NCBI RefSeq assembly: GCF_015350995.1
Contig: NZ_JADKRW010000002.1
Span: 62,001 to 126,000, forward strand
Reading direction: 5' to 3'
DNA: 64,000 bases
Source: Curtobacterium sp. VKM Ac-1393
GTDB lineage: Bacteria > Actinomycetota > Actinomycetes > Actinomycetales > Microbacteriaceae
A program made the translations under genes and the position numbers. Each line of letters begins with the position of its first letter. Position 1 is the stretch's first letter. The notes beneath the pieces were generated by a model. The model ran no database searches. It worked only from the letters and a program-made list of their open reading frames with translations, and had not been told where the DNA came from. This document shows positions 1 to 8,100 of the stretch, piece by piece.

Positions 1-1115
1 CGGCGCTCGACGTCACGGTGCAGGCCGAGATCCTCGACCTGCTCCGCCGCTGCCGCGACGAGTTCGGCACGGCGATCGTGATCATCACCCACAACATGGG
101 CGTGGTGGCCGACCTGGCCGACCGTGTCGCCGTGATGTACCAGGGCGAGATCGTGGAAGAGGCGTCGGCGACGGACCTGTTCGCCCGCCCGCAGGCCGAC
201 TACACGAAGCGGCTGCTCGCCGCGGTGCCCCGGCTCGAGGCGTCGACGGGGACCGCCCGCCGCGCCGCGATCTCCGAGGACGTCACCCCGCTGGTCGAGG
301 CGAAGGGGCTCGAGATCGAGTACCCCGGGCGCCTCGGTTCGCCGGCGTTCCGCGCCGTGAAGGGCGTCGACCTGGCGATCCGTCCCGGCGAGGTCCTCGG
401 CCTGGTGGGGGAGTCCGGCTCCGGCAAGACCACCATCGGCCGTGCCATGGCCGGTCTGACGAAGGTCACCGGCGGCTCGCTGAAGGTCCTCGGCGCCGAG
501 ATGCTCGGCTACCGCGAGCGCGACTTCAAGCACCTGCGCAAGGACATCGGGTTCGTGTTCCAGGACCCGGCGACGTCGTTCAACCCGCTGCTCACGATCG
601 CCGAGTGCGTGGCCGAGCCGCTCGTCGTCCACAAGGAGGTGTCGAGTCCGCGTGCTGCGCGCAAGCGGGTCGACGAGCTCCTCGAGGCCGTCCAGCTGCC
701 GCGGGCGTACGGCGACCGCTACCCGCACGAGCTCTCCGGCGGGCAACGCCAGCGTGCCTCGCTCGCCCGGTCGCTCGCGCTCCGGCCGAAGCTGCTCATC
801 GCCGACGAGCCCACGAGCGCGCTCGACGTGTCGGTGCAGGCCCGCGTGCTCGAGCTGTTCCTCGAGCTCCAGCAAGACCTGGGCTTCGCGTCGCTGTTCA
901 TCAGCCACGACCTGGCGGTCGTGGGCGCGCTGTCCGACCGGATCGCGGTGCTCTACCGCGGTGACCTGGTCGAGGTGGGCACCACCGCGCAGGTCCTCGG
1001 CGCGCCGCAGCACCCGTACACGCAGCGCCTGCTGGCGTCGCTCCCGGTGCCGGACCCTGCGGAGCAGGCCGAGCGACGGCGTACGCTGGAGCAACTGGAG
1101 AACGCCGGGTCCTGA
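1..1115 (+). CDS. Oligopeptide/nickel-type ABC transporter, double ATP-binding protein (5' end missing)
   Basis: The frame is open from base 3, so the start lies before the window. The visible part begins inside the Walker B/D-loop segment of a first ATPase domain (ALDVTVQAEILDLL, then the IITHNMG switch His). A complete second ATPase domain follows from about base 290: Walker A GESGSGKTT, Q-loop FQDPATSFNP, signature LSGGQRQRASLARSL, Walker B LLIADEPTSALD and H-loop ISHDLAVV. This is a fused DppD/DppF-like energy subunit that powers uptake of peptides or related solutes from the cytoplasmic face of the membrane. The C-terminal HPYTQRLLASLPVPD segment is typical of the oligopeptide-family tail. 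The permease and binding-protein genes are presumably upstream, outside the window. Substrate is unknown. Confidence 0.93.
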   Translation, partial: ALDVTVQAEILDLLRRCRDEFGTAIVIITHNMGVVADLADRVAVMYQGEIVEEASATDLFARPQADYTKRLLAAVPRLEASTGTARRAAISEDVTPLVEAKGLEIEYPGRLGSPAFRAVKGVDLAIRPGEVLGLVGESGSGKTTIGRAMAGLTKVTGGSLKVLGAEMLGYRERDFKHLRKDIGFVFQDPATSFNPLLTIAECVAEPLVVHKEVSSPRAARKRVDELLEAVQLPRAYGDRYPHELSGGQRQRASLARSLALRPKLLIADEPTSALDVSVQARVLELFLELQQDLGFASLFISHDLAVVGALSDRIAVLYRGDLVEVGTTAQVLGAPQHPYTQRLLASLPVPDPAEQAERRRTLEQLENAGS

Positions 1116-1130
1116 CCCGACGCGACCCGT

Positions 1131-1175
1131 CCAGGAGGCCCGTCCTGCGTCGACGACGCACGCCGGGCCTCCTGG
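1131..1175 (+). terminator. Inverted repeat, likely terminator after the ABC ATPase gene
   Basis: A 12-base arm at 1131-1142 (ccaggaggcccg) is the exact reverse complement of 1164-1175. A second hairpin (tgcgtc-gac-gacgca) lies inside the loop. There is no T-run, as is common for high-GC actinobacterial terminators. Confidence 0.6.
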
Positions 1176-1264
1176 GCGGTCGTCTCCACAGCTGTACGCA
1201 CGACGGTCCTGCCAGCGGCGGTCCGTCGCGAACCGCCGCCAGGGGGCGGCGTGGAAGGGGACCC

Positions 1265-2194
1265 ATGATCGCGGTCAACGGACCGGCGGTCGTCGCGGAC
1301 GACGTGTCGATCGAGTACCGGGGCGGACGGGGGTCCGAAGCGATCCGAGCGGTCGACGGCGTCAGCCTGACCGTGCGGCAGGGCGAGATCCTCGCGCTGC
1401 TCGGTGAGTCCGGCTCCGGCAAGTCGACGTTCGCGGCGGCGATCGCCGGACAGCTCGGCTCGCACGGCGAGGGCGACGGGGCCCTCCGCCGGCACATCGT
1501 GGGCGGCGAACTCACGGTGCTCGGGCAGAAGACCCGGGGGCTGCGCGGTTCGTCGCGCAAGCTCGAGCGACTGAGCGGCCGCATCGGCTACCTGCCGCAG
1601 GACGGCGCCGACCGGCTCAGCCCCGACCTGACCGTCGGCGAGGCGATCGCCGAGCCCATCTACCAACGCGACCGCCGGTTCGACCGGAAAGAGGCCGGCC
1701 TGATCGTCGCGCGCCTGGTCGACGCCGTGCACCTGCCACTCGGCGTGATGCGCCTGAACACGTGGGAACTGTCGAGCGGGCAGCGGCAGCGCGTCGCCCT
1801 CGCTCGCGCGCTCGTGCTCGAACCCCAGCTGCTGGTGGCCGACGAGCCCGCCCGCGGCGTCGACGTGCTCGTGCGCCAGTCGGTGCTCGAGGCCCTCGCG
1901 ACCCTGCAGCGCAACCGGCACTTCTCGGCCATCGTGGTGTCGAGCGATCTGCGCGAGGCGGGGGCCCTGGCCGACCGCGTCGCCGTGATGGCGGACGCCC
2001 GACTGGTCGGTCTCGGCACCTTCGACGAGGTGCTCGACAACCCGGTCGACCCCTACGTGAAGACCCTGGCCGCGACCGCGGCCCGCGGTGTCAAGCGCCG
2101 CCCCGCACCCACCGCCCCGCGCCGTTCGACGGCACCGCGCAGACCGGTCGCCGCGGGCACCGGACCCCGCACGGACCGACAGGAGAACCCGTGA
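1265..2194 (+). CDS. ABC transporter ATP-binding protein
   Basis: 309 residues from an ATG shortly after the purine-rich ggaagggg. Walker A GESGSGKST is near residue 49, the signature LSSGQRQRVALARAL is near residue 164, and Walker B LLVADEPARGVDV follows. The family usually has DEPTSALDV, so the D-loop is diverged while the catalytic Glu is kept. The switch region reads IVVSSDLREAGAL, without the usual His after the loop, so hydrolysis may depend on a partner ATPase. The C-terminal tail is Arg/Pro/Thr rich. It probably belongs to the same transporter system as the preceding gene. The next gene overlaps its stop codon (GTGA), implying translational coupling. Confidence 0.87.
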   Translation: MIAVNGPAVVADDVSIEYRGGRGSEAIRAVDGVSLTVRQGEILALLGESGSGKSTFAAAIAGQLGSHGEGDGALRRHIVGGELTVLGQKTRGLRGSSRKLERLSGRIGYLPQDGADRLSPDLTVGEAIAEPIYQRDRRFDRKEAGLIVARLVDAVHLPLGVMRLNTWELSSGQRQRVALARALVLEPQLLVADEPARGVDVLVRQSVLEALATLQRNRHFSAIVVSSDLREAGALADRVAVMADARLVGLGTFDEVLDNPVDPYVKTLAATAARGVKRRPAPTAPRRSTAPRRPVAAGTGPRTDRQENP

Positions 2195-3192
2195 GCACCG
2201 TCACCCGAGGCCACCGCGCCGTCGTCCCCACCTCCGGCGCCCCGCTGCCGATCGACGCGCCGCTGTCCGGCCCGGTCGCCGTGCTGCCGGAACCGACCAA
2301 CCTGCACGTCACCGCGGTGACCGAGGCCGGCGGCACCGTCGCACCGCTCGACGCGGACACGCGCGGACTCGTCTGGCTGGACCCGCGCGACCCGTCCGGA
2401 CTCGAGGACGCCCTCGACGCCGCACCCGGGGTCGGCTGGGTGCAGCTGCCGTTCGCCGGCGTCGACGCCTTCGCGCACCTGATCCAGGAGCACGGGGACC
2501 GCGTCCTCTTCACCTCGGCGAAGGGCGCCTACGCCGAACCCGTCGCCGAGCACGCGCTCGCGCTCACCCTCGGCGCGCTCCGGGTGCTGCAGAAGCGGGC
2601 CCGTGCGACCTCGTGGGCGACCGAGCCCGAGGGCGTCTCGCTCTACGGCCGGAACGTCGTCGTCATCGGTGCCGGCGGGATCGCCCTCGAGTACATCCGC
2701 CTGCTCGCCCCGTTCGACGTCGACGTCACCGTGGTGCGCCGCTCGGCCGACCCGGTCGACGGCGCCTCGCGCACCGTGACCACCGACCAGCTCGACGAGG
2801 TCCTGCCGGGCGCCGACGTCGTGATGATCGCGGCGGCCATGACCTCGGGTACGGCCAAGCTCTTCGGCAAGCGGCAGTTCGCGATCATGAAGCCCTCCGC
2901 CCGGCTCGTCAACATCGCCCGCGGGGGACTGGTCGACACCGACTCCCTGGTCGAGGCGCTGCGCTCCGGTGCGATCGCCGCCGCGGGACTCGACGTCACC
3001 GAACCCGAGCCGCTGCCCGACGGCCACCCCCTGTGGTCCGAGCCCGGAGCGATCGTCACCCCGCACCAGGCGGACACTCCGGAGATGGTCGCGCCGCTGC
3101 TGGCCGAGCGGGTGCGGCTCAACACCGCGGCGTTCCTGGGCGGCACGGGCGAGGGGTTCGTCGGCGTCGTCGACCCCGTCGCCGGGTACTGA
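2191..3192 (+). CDS. D-isomer-specific 2-hydroxyacid dehydrogenase
   Basis: 333 residues from GTG 2191, which overlaps the previous stop; aggag sits seven bases upstream, so this start is preferred over longer in-frame ones. The NAD-binding Rossmann motif is VVIGAGGIALEYI near residue 155. The family signatures IARGGLVDTDSLVEAL, GLDVTEPEPLP and the catalytic His in VTPHQADT are all present. Such enzymes interconvert 2-keto acids and D-2-hydroxy acids with NAD(P)H in the cytosol. Coupling to the ABC ATPase suggests it acts on something imported by that system, but the substrate cannot be read from the sequence. Confidence 0.87.
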   Translation: MSTVTRGHRAVVPTSGAPLPIDAPLSGPVAVLPEPTNLHVTAVTEAGGTVAPLDADTRGLVWLDPRDPSGLEDALDAAPGVGWVQLPFAGVDAFAHLIQEHGDRVLFTSAKGAYAEPVAEHALALTLGALRVLQKRARATSWATEPEGVSLYGRNVVVIGAGGIALEYIRLLAPFDVDVTVVRRSADPVDGASRTVTTDQLDEVLPGADVVMIAAAMTSGTAKLFGKRQFAIMKPSARLVNIARGGLVDTDSLVEALRSGAIAAAGLDVTEPEPLPDGHPLWSEPGAIVTPHQADTPEMVAPLLAERVRLNTAAFLGGTGEGFVGVVDPVAGY

Positions 3193-3271
3193 CGCCGGGT
3201 CGTCTCGCGGGGCCGGAACGCGGCGCGCCCGGGCGGCGTGTCCGATGCGGTGAGGGGCCCCGAGGTCCTGC

Positions 3272-3277
3272 TATGCT
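3272..3277 (+). promoter_or_regulatory. Candidate -10 box of tRNA-Asn
   Basis: TATGCT about 40 bases before the mature tRNA 5' end. The -35 is weak (the best match is poor), so this is tentative. Confidence 0.4.
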
Positions 3278-3317
3278 GTTACCCGTTGTTCGCACGACAT
3301 TCGCCAGCGGACAGTGA

Positions 3318-3390
3318 TCCTCGATAGCTCAATTGGCAGAGCAGCCGGCTGTTAACCGGCAGGTTGTTGGTTCGAGTCCAACTCGGGGAG
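3318..3390 (+). tRNA. tRNA-Asn (GTT)
   Basis: A 73-base cloverleaf. Acceptor stem TCCTCGA pairs with TCGGGGA (one G-U pair). The anticodon stem GCCGG/CCGGC has loop CTGTTAA, giving anticodon GTT. The T-arm is GTTGG-TTCGAGT-CCAAC. CCA is not encoded. Confidence 0.97.
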
Positions 3391-3395
3391 CTTCT

Positions 3396-3425
3396 GGCCC
3401 GGATCCGCAAGGATCCGGGCCTTTT
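3396..3425 (+). terminator. Intrinsic terminator of tRNA-Asn
   Basis: An 11-bp perfect stem (3396-3406 with 3411-3421), loop gcaa, followed directly by TTTT. This is the clearest factor-independent terminator in the window. Confidence 0.93.
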
Positions 3426-3528
3426 GCGTGTGTTCGCGCCGCAACGGGACGCGCAGTCGGCTCACCTGCTCCGCTCTGACGCGCTGCTAGCCTGAACCAG
3501 TCCCCAGATCCCGGAAGGCCACTGTTCG

Positions 3529-5061
3529 ATGTCGTTGACCCGCGAGCCCGTCACCGGGCGCATGGTCGACTCGCGGACCGAGCCCGTCCTCTGGCGCGCG
3601 AACCGGGTGTTGTCCTCCCCGACCGCGTTCCTGGTCGTGCTCGTGGCGTTCCTACTGGTCGGTTTCTTGTTCGCCGTCACCATCCACGTGCCTGCGTCGG
3701 CCGCACCGGACGAGCGGCGGCACATCGGCAACATCCTGCTCTACGCAGCGCGCCCCTGGACGGACGGGCCGTTCCTGCACGACGTCAAGGCGTCGACGCT
3801 GTGGCTCGGCGAGGTCACGCGCTTCCCGGCGTACCTCTACTACTACCTGATGTCCTTCCCGGCGAGGGGGGCGCAGGCGCTCGGGCTCGACTACGAGCAC
3901 ACCGTCATGGTGCTCCGGAGCATCGACGTCCTCGCTGCCGGGGCCGGTCTGGTCGCCCTGCGAGCGATGTTCCGGAACGCCGGGGTCCCGACCGCGATCG
4001 GGCTCCTCGCCATCATCGCGACGGCCTTCACCGGCCGGTACGCCTGGCAGGCCGCGACGATCAGCTACGACGCGCCGTCCATGGCAGCGTTCTTCCTCTT
4101 CGCTGCTGTCGCCGTGAAGGTCGCGCGCGACGGGGGCCTCCGCACGCTCGCCTGGCTGGTCGTCACCGCGATGCTCGCGCTGATGCTCAAGTACTCCCAG
4201 GCGCCTCTGATCCTCGCCGGGGCGTTCTTCGCGATCCTCTTCCGGTACCGGGTCGACGGCTTCGCGTGGCTGCGGAACCCGGTGCGGCGAGCGGCCGCGG
4301 GCTTCCGGGGCCGGCCGGCGCGGTCGATCGTGCTCGTCGTCGTCGGTGCTGCGCTCCTCGCCCTCGTCCTCGAGCGCTTCGGTGTGAACCTGCTCGTCTA
4401 CCGGGCGTTGAACCCGGACTGCGCGGAGATCCACAGCCGTGCTGCGTGCATGAACTTCGGGATCTTCCGCCGGAACTACAACGCCGTCCGGGCCCACGAC
4501 CTGGCCGTGGTCACCGGGACGCTCGAGCCGTTCCACCCCCTGGCGTTCCTGTGGATGTGGATCACGACGTACTTCCGGTCGCTGTTCTTCTTCTGGGGTC
4601 CGTCGTTGGCCTGGCGCCCGAACCTCGGCGTGGTCGTGTTCGGCGCGACGGTCTCGGTCGCTGCCGTCGCGATCGCCGGCACCCAGCTGCGACGGGTCCT
4701 CCGCTCGGCCTCGATGTGGTGGTTGGCCACCGTGCCCATCGCCTACACGGTGGCGGTCCTGTGCTTCAACGCGGCGACCGCCGTGAACCTCCGGCAGGAC
4801 TTCGCGTTCTCCGGCAGGTACCTGCTCCCGGTGATGCCGATGATCGTCGCGGTGATCCTGCTCGCGATGTCGTCGTGGCTCCGCGGACTGCGCGGGCGGG
4901 CTGCGACGATCGCTTGGGTGGCCACGATCACGGTCGGCGTCGTGCTGTTCGCGTTCTACAACCCGATCAGCGCCTTCTTCCCGTACGCCGACTCGGCTGC
5001 CTGGTACTCGAGCTGGGCTCGTGCGGTGTTGCCCCACTGGCTGACCGGACTCGACACGTGA
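3529..5061 (+). CDS. DUF2142-family polytopic membrane protein
   Basis: 510 residues. The first membrane helix (about 33-52) is followed by PASAAPDERRH, the conserved extracytoplasmic Pro-Asp-Glu region of DUF2142 proteins. Roughly ten further hydrophobic helices run through the protein. The family resembles GT-C glycosyltransferases and is often found near cell-wall polysaccharide genes, so a role in envelope glycan assembly is likely but not shown. A TAGCCT -10 box at 3488-3493 and ggaagg at 3513-3518 fit an ordinary leader and ribosome site. The next gene overlaps its stop codon. Confidence 0.85.
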   Translation: MSLTREPVTGRMVDSRTEPVLWRANRVLSSPTAFLVVLVAFLLVGFLFAVTIHVPASAAPDERRHIGNILLYAARPWTDGPFLHDVKASTLWLGEVTRFPAYLYYYLMSFPARGAQALGLDYEHTVMVLRSIDVLAAGAGLVALRAMFRNAGVPTAIGLLAIIATAFTGRYAWQAATISYDAPSMAAFFLFAAVAVKVARDGGLRTLAWLVVTAMLALMLKYSQAPLILAGAFFAILFRYRVDGFAWLRNPVRRAAAGFRGRPARSIVLVVVGAALLALVLERFGVNLLVYRALNPDCAEIHSRAACMNFGIFRRNYNAVRAHDLAVVTGTLEPFHPLAFLWMWITTYFRSLFFFWGPSLAWRPNLGVVVFGATVSVAAVAIAGTQLRRVLRSASMWWLATVPIAYTVAVLCFNAATAVNLRQDFAFSGRYLLPVMPMIVAVILLAMSSWLRGLRGRAATIAWVATITVGVVLFAFYNPISAFFPYADSAAWYSSWARAVLPHWLTGLDT

Positions 5062-5768
5062 CCGGGTCGTCGCGCCTCCGAACCGTCGTCGTCCTCGCCC
5101 TGACGGTCCTCTTCTTCGTGGTCATCGGCGTCGGCGCGTTCGCACGCACAGGTGGAACGAGCGCGGGTGAACGGCGAGTGGGATCGTGCACGGTCCGTAT
5201 CGCGCCGCAACCAGGTTCGGTGACGACGTGCGCGGACCAGGACCTCGCCGGTGCGGACTTCGCCACCGAGGACCTCCGTCTCGCGGACCTGCACGGTGCC
5301 GACCTCCGTGGAGCGGACCTCGGGGCGAGCGTCCTGTTCGGTGCGGACCTGCGCGGTGCCGACCTCCGTCTCGCGGACCTGCACGGCGTCGACCTGTACG
5401 CCGCCGACCTGACCGGAGCGGACCTGCGCGACGCAGACCTCACGGGTGCGGACATGTCGGGTGCCGACATCAGTCAGGCGCGCATCGACGGCGTCGACCT
5501 CACCGACGCGCGGATCGCCGGGCTGACGGTTCGCGGCACACCACTCGAACTCGCGGACCAAGAACTCCGCAGCACCGACGGACGGCCGCTCACCGTGCCG
5601 ATCCGTCTCGACCTGCCGCGCGGCGTGACGTCGACCAGTTGCGTCCGGCAAGAGGTCCAGGCGCCGGTGGGCGCGACCGAGGTGCGCTGTCGCATGAGCA
5701 CCGAGGCACGCAGCGGCGGCCGGCTCGACCAGCGCGCGACCATCACCGTCACTGGCCCGACGCGCTGA
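5058..5768 (+). CDS. Membrane-anchored pentapeptide-repeat protein
   Basis: 236 residues from GTG 5058, overlapping the upstream stop (GTGA). One hydrophobic segment near residues 9-28 is an anchor or uncleaved signal. Residues about 57-165 are a run of roughly 20 A(D/N)LXX pentapeptides (ADLRG, ADLTG, ADMSG), which fold as a right-handed quadrilateral beta-helix. The last 70 residues form a separate extracytoplasmic domain with two Cys (SCVRQ and EVRCR) that could pair. The protein probably sits outside the membrane and, by translational coupling, works with the DUF2142 protein. Function is unknown. Confidence 0.87.
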   Translation: MTGSSRLRTVVVLALTVLFFVVIGVGAFARTGGTSAGERRVGSCTVRIAPQPGSVTTCADQDLAGADFATEDLRLADLHGADLRGADLGASVLFGADLRGADLRLADLHGVDLYAADLTGADLRDADLTGADMSGADISQARIDGVDLTDARIAGLTVRGTPLELADQELRSTDGRPLTVPIRLDLPRGVTSTSCVRQEVQAPVGATEVRCRMSTEARSGGRLDQRATITVTGPTR

Positions 5769-5806
5769 GCGGCGGTCGTGCGGCTTTCCTGGCCGGGGGA
5801 AACTGT

Positions 5807-5812
5807 TAGCGT
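5807..5812 (+). promoter_or_regulatory. -10 box of a leaderless promoter
   Basis: TAGCGT ends six bases before GTG 5819, with cttttcc-like sequence at the -35 distance. This places transcription start at the initiation codon. Confidence 0.55.
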
Positions 5813-5818
5813 TCACAG

Positions 5819-6307
5819 GTGCTCCGATCCCGTCCGCCCCGCGTCGTGCTCGTCGGCGCGCTGCTCGCAGGGGTGCTCGCACCGCTGCTGGTCGGGTGCA
5901 GCGGCGCAGGACCGGACACCGACTCGTCCGAGGACCCGACGAGCTCGGAGACCGGACTCGGGTCGGGCGCGTCGCCGGTCGTGTTCGCGTTCGTGTGCGA
6001 CGACGGCGAGCGGGAGACCTACACGACGTACTCGGCGGTGTGGGAGGCCGAGCGGACCTCGTGCGCCGCGGAACGGCTGACCGGTTCGGTGCCGTCGGAG
6101 CAGCAGCAGGCGGCGGTCGACGCGGCGCGTGGTGACGCGACGCTGGTCGAACTCGCGAGCACCTGCGCGGTGACCGGGACGGCACCGTGGACGTCGGCCG
6201 TGGCCGACGACGGCTCGGCCCACCTGGCCGACGGGCTCCTGCAGTACTGCCCGGGGCATCCGGAGACCGACCACCTGCGCGACGCGCTGTCGTCGTACCG
6301 GAGCTGA
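5819..6307 (+). CDS. Putative lipoprotein
   Basis: 162 residues. A basic N-terminus (RSRPPR), a hydrophobic core and lipobox LLVGC-S near Cys 26 make a type II signal peptide, so the mature protein should be lipid-anchored outside the membrane. An acidic Ser/Thr linker follows, then a domain with four further Cys (FVCDDGE, SCAAER, STCAVT, QYCPGH) that may form two disulfides. I do not recognise the family. The start is set by the TAGCGT box six bases upstream; no ribosome site is present. Confidence 0.8.
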   Translation: MLRSRPPRVVLVGALLAGVLAPLLVGCSGAGPDTDSSEDPTSSETGLGSGASPVVFAFVCDDGERETYTTYSAVWEAERTSCAAERLTGSVPSEQQQAAVDAARGDATLVELASTCAVTGTAPWTSAVADDGSAHLADGLLQYCPGHPETDHLRDALSSYRS

Positions 6308-6324
6308 GCCGGGCCTCCCGGTCG

Positions 6325-6396
6325 GACGACGCGGACGACGCAGACGACGCGACCGACGCGACCGACGCAGTCGACACGACCGACGCGTCCGATGCG
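6325..6396 (+). repeat. Tandem 9-bp repeat, 8 units
   Basis: Eight degenerate copies of gacgacgcg/accgacgcg between the lipoprotein stop and the end of def. It has a codon-like period but is not in a supported gene. Confidence 0.8.
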
Positions 6397-6412
6397 CGAG
6401 ACGTGTCCCGCG

Positions 6413-6988
6413 TCAGCCCTCGGGGTGGTCGCGACCCGGCAGCCACGACTGACCGGGGCCACCCCAGCTGTTCTTGCGGATCGCCTTGGCGACCTGCTTG
6501 CCGTACGGGTGCACGAGGCGGTCGGCGTAGAGCCATCCGTCCAGGTGGTCGTACTCGTGCTGGAAGATGCGGGCGAGCCAGCCGTCGGCGCTGACCTCGA
6601 ACGGATCACCGTGCTCGTCGACGGCGCGGAGCAGGGCGCGCTCGGAGCGGCGCAGCGGGAACCGCTCGCCCGGCACGGACAGGCAGCCCTCTGACTCGTC
6701 GTCCTCGTCGAGCTCCTCGACCGACTCGGGGACGGGCGGACTGATCCACAGGACGGGGTTCACGGCGGCGCCGCGGTGCAGGACGTCATCGTCGTCGGTG
6801 TACGAGTACACGAACAGGCGCTTGCCGACGCCGACCTGCGGGCCGGCCAGCCCGACACCGGGGGCGAGGTCCATGGTCTCGAACATGTCGGCGACGAGGG
6901 AACGGAGGTCGTCATCGAACTCGGTGACCTCGGCTGCACGCTCGTGCAGGACGGGTTCGCCGGTGATGCGGATCGGGAGAACGGCCAT
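6413..6988 (-). CDS. def: Peptide deformylase
   Basis: 191 residues. It removes the formyl group from the initiator Met of new proteins. All three signature motifs are present: GVGLAGPQVG near residue 44, EGCLSVP (Cys metal ligand) near residue 100, and FQHEYDHLDG (two His ligands plus catalytic Glu) near residue 141. An acidic insert SVEELDEDDESEG precedes motif 2. The start at 6988 follows TAACCT by six bases on the minus strand with no ribosome site, so the mRNA is probably leaderless. It is divergent from the DMT transporter with only 39 bases between them. Confidence 0.96.
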   Translation of the reverse strand: MAVLPIRITGEPVLHERAAEVTEFDDDLRSLVADMFETMDLAPGVGLAGPQVGVGKRLFVYSYTDDDDVLHRGAAVNPVLWISPPVPESVEELDEDDESEGCLSVPGERFPLRRSERALLRAVDEHGDPFEVSADGWLARIFQHEYDHLDGWLYADRLVHPYGKQVAKAIRKNSWGGPGQSWLPGRDHPEG

Positions 6989-6994
6989 TCACCC

Positions 6995-7021
6995 AGGTTA
7001 TCCGGCGGTGGACGGTAGCCT
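6995..7021. promoter_or_regulatory. Back-to-back leaderless promoters of def and the DMT transporter
   Basis: On the minus strand TAACCT (7000-6995) ends six bases before ATG 6988. On the plus strand TAGCCT (7016-7021) ends six bases before GTG 7028. Both transcripts would start at the first codon. Confidence 0.6.
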
Positions 7022-7027
7022 CGACGC

Positions 7028-7939
7028 GTGACGACGGACCTCCAGCTGCCGGACGCAGTGAACCTGACGCCGTTCCAGGCGCTCATGATCCCGGTCGCGC
7101 TCATCGGTGCGGTGTTCCTGTCGCTCGGGGCGCAGTTCCAGAGCCGTGGGGTGCAGCGGGTCGAGGCGCGGCTGGGACGGCAGTCCAAGGGACTGAGCGT
7201 CCGGCACGTCGTCGGCCTGGTCTCGAGCGGCTACTGGGTGCTCGGCACCCTGATGCTCGGCATCGCGGTCGTGCTGCAGCTCATCAGCATCACGTACGCC
7301 CCGCTCATCGTGGTGCAGCCGCTCGGTGCGGTCGCGCTCGTCATCACGACGTGGTTCTCGTCGCGGTCGTCGGGTGTCCCGTTGGGCCAGCGGGCGAAGC
7401 GTGCAGTGTGGACGTGCATCATCGGTGTCGCGATCTTCGTCGGCATCGCGGCGTTCGTCGGGCACGAGAGCGCCATCACCCGCCAGCAGCTCGTCACGGT
7501 CCTCGTCATCCTGGCGGTCGTGCTCGTCCTGGTGCTGGTGTCGTTCCGGCTCGTCGCCAAGCACAAGAACGCGCTGTACTACATCGTCGGCGCAGGCATC
7601 CTCTACGGGTTCGTCGCGACGTTGGCGAAGGTCGTGCTGAACCGGTTCGTGAACGGCACGTTCGACTGGCTCACCGTGCTCGCGATCATCGGGGTGGTCG
7701 TCGCGGCGTCGCTCGGCGGGTACTTCGTGCAGAACGCGTACTCGGCCGGATCGGCGGACCTCGTCATCGCGGGGCTGACGGTGATCGACCCGATCGTCGC
7801 GGTCGGGATCGGCGTGGTCGTGCTCGACGAGGCGTCCGGGGCGCCGTGGGGTGCGGTCGCCGGTTTCGTGGTCGCGGCCGGCATCGCGATCACCGGCGTG
7901 TTCCTGCTGGCGAAGCACCACCCGCAGACCCGGGCCTGA
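7028..7939 (+). CDS. DMT-superfamily membrane transporter
   Basis: 303 residues with nine or ten predicted membrane helices, arranged as two homologous halves. The first half contains FLSLGAQFQSRGVQRV and YAPLIVVQPLGAVALV; the second has GGYFVQNAYSAGSADLVIAG and IDPIVAVGIGVVVLDE. This Pro-bearing pattern is typical of EamA/NIPA-like drug/metabolite transporters. It probably moves a small metabolite or cation across the cytoplasmic membrane; the substrate is unknown. GTG start set by a leaderless-type -10 box. Confidence 0.85.
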   Translation: MTTDLQLPDAVNLTPFQALMIPVALIGAVFLSLGAQFQSRGVQRVEARLGRQSKGLSVRHVVGLVSSGYWVLGTLMLGIAVVLQLISITYAPLIVVQPLGAVALVITTWFSSRSSGVPLGQRAKRAVWTCIIGVAIFVGIAAFVGHESAITRQQLVTVLVILAVVLVLVLVSFRLVAKHKNALYYIVGAGILYGFVATLAKVVLNRFVNGTFDWLTVLAIIGVVVAASLGGYFVQNAYSAGSADLVIAGLTVIDPIVAVGIGVVVLDEASGAPWGAVAGFVVAAGIAITGVFLLAKHHPQTRA

Positions 7940-8100
7940 CCGCGACGGCCGGTCCGGCGCGGGCCGCGACGTCCTGCCGGTGAGGCGGCGTCACTCCCTG
8001 GTGGCACGAGGGTCCCCCGCGCGGCTGACGCGGCCGCCCGAGCAGGTGCGGTACCGTCGCAGTCCGACCAGCAATCGCCCACGAGAGGACGACGCCAGCC

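Noticed and set aside
3652..5037. Long antisense frame (461 codons) opposite the DUF2142 gene
   Set aside because: Arg/Glu/Asp/His-rich shadow of a membrane protein gene; no recognisable domain and no start signal.
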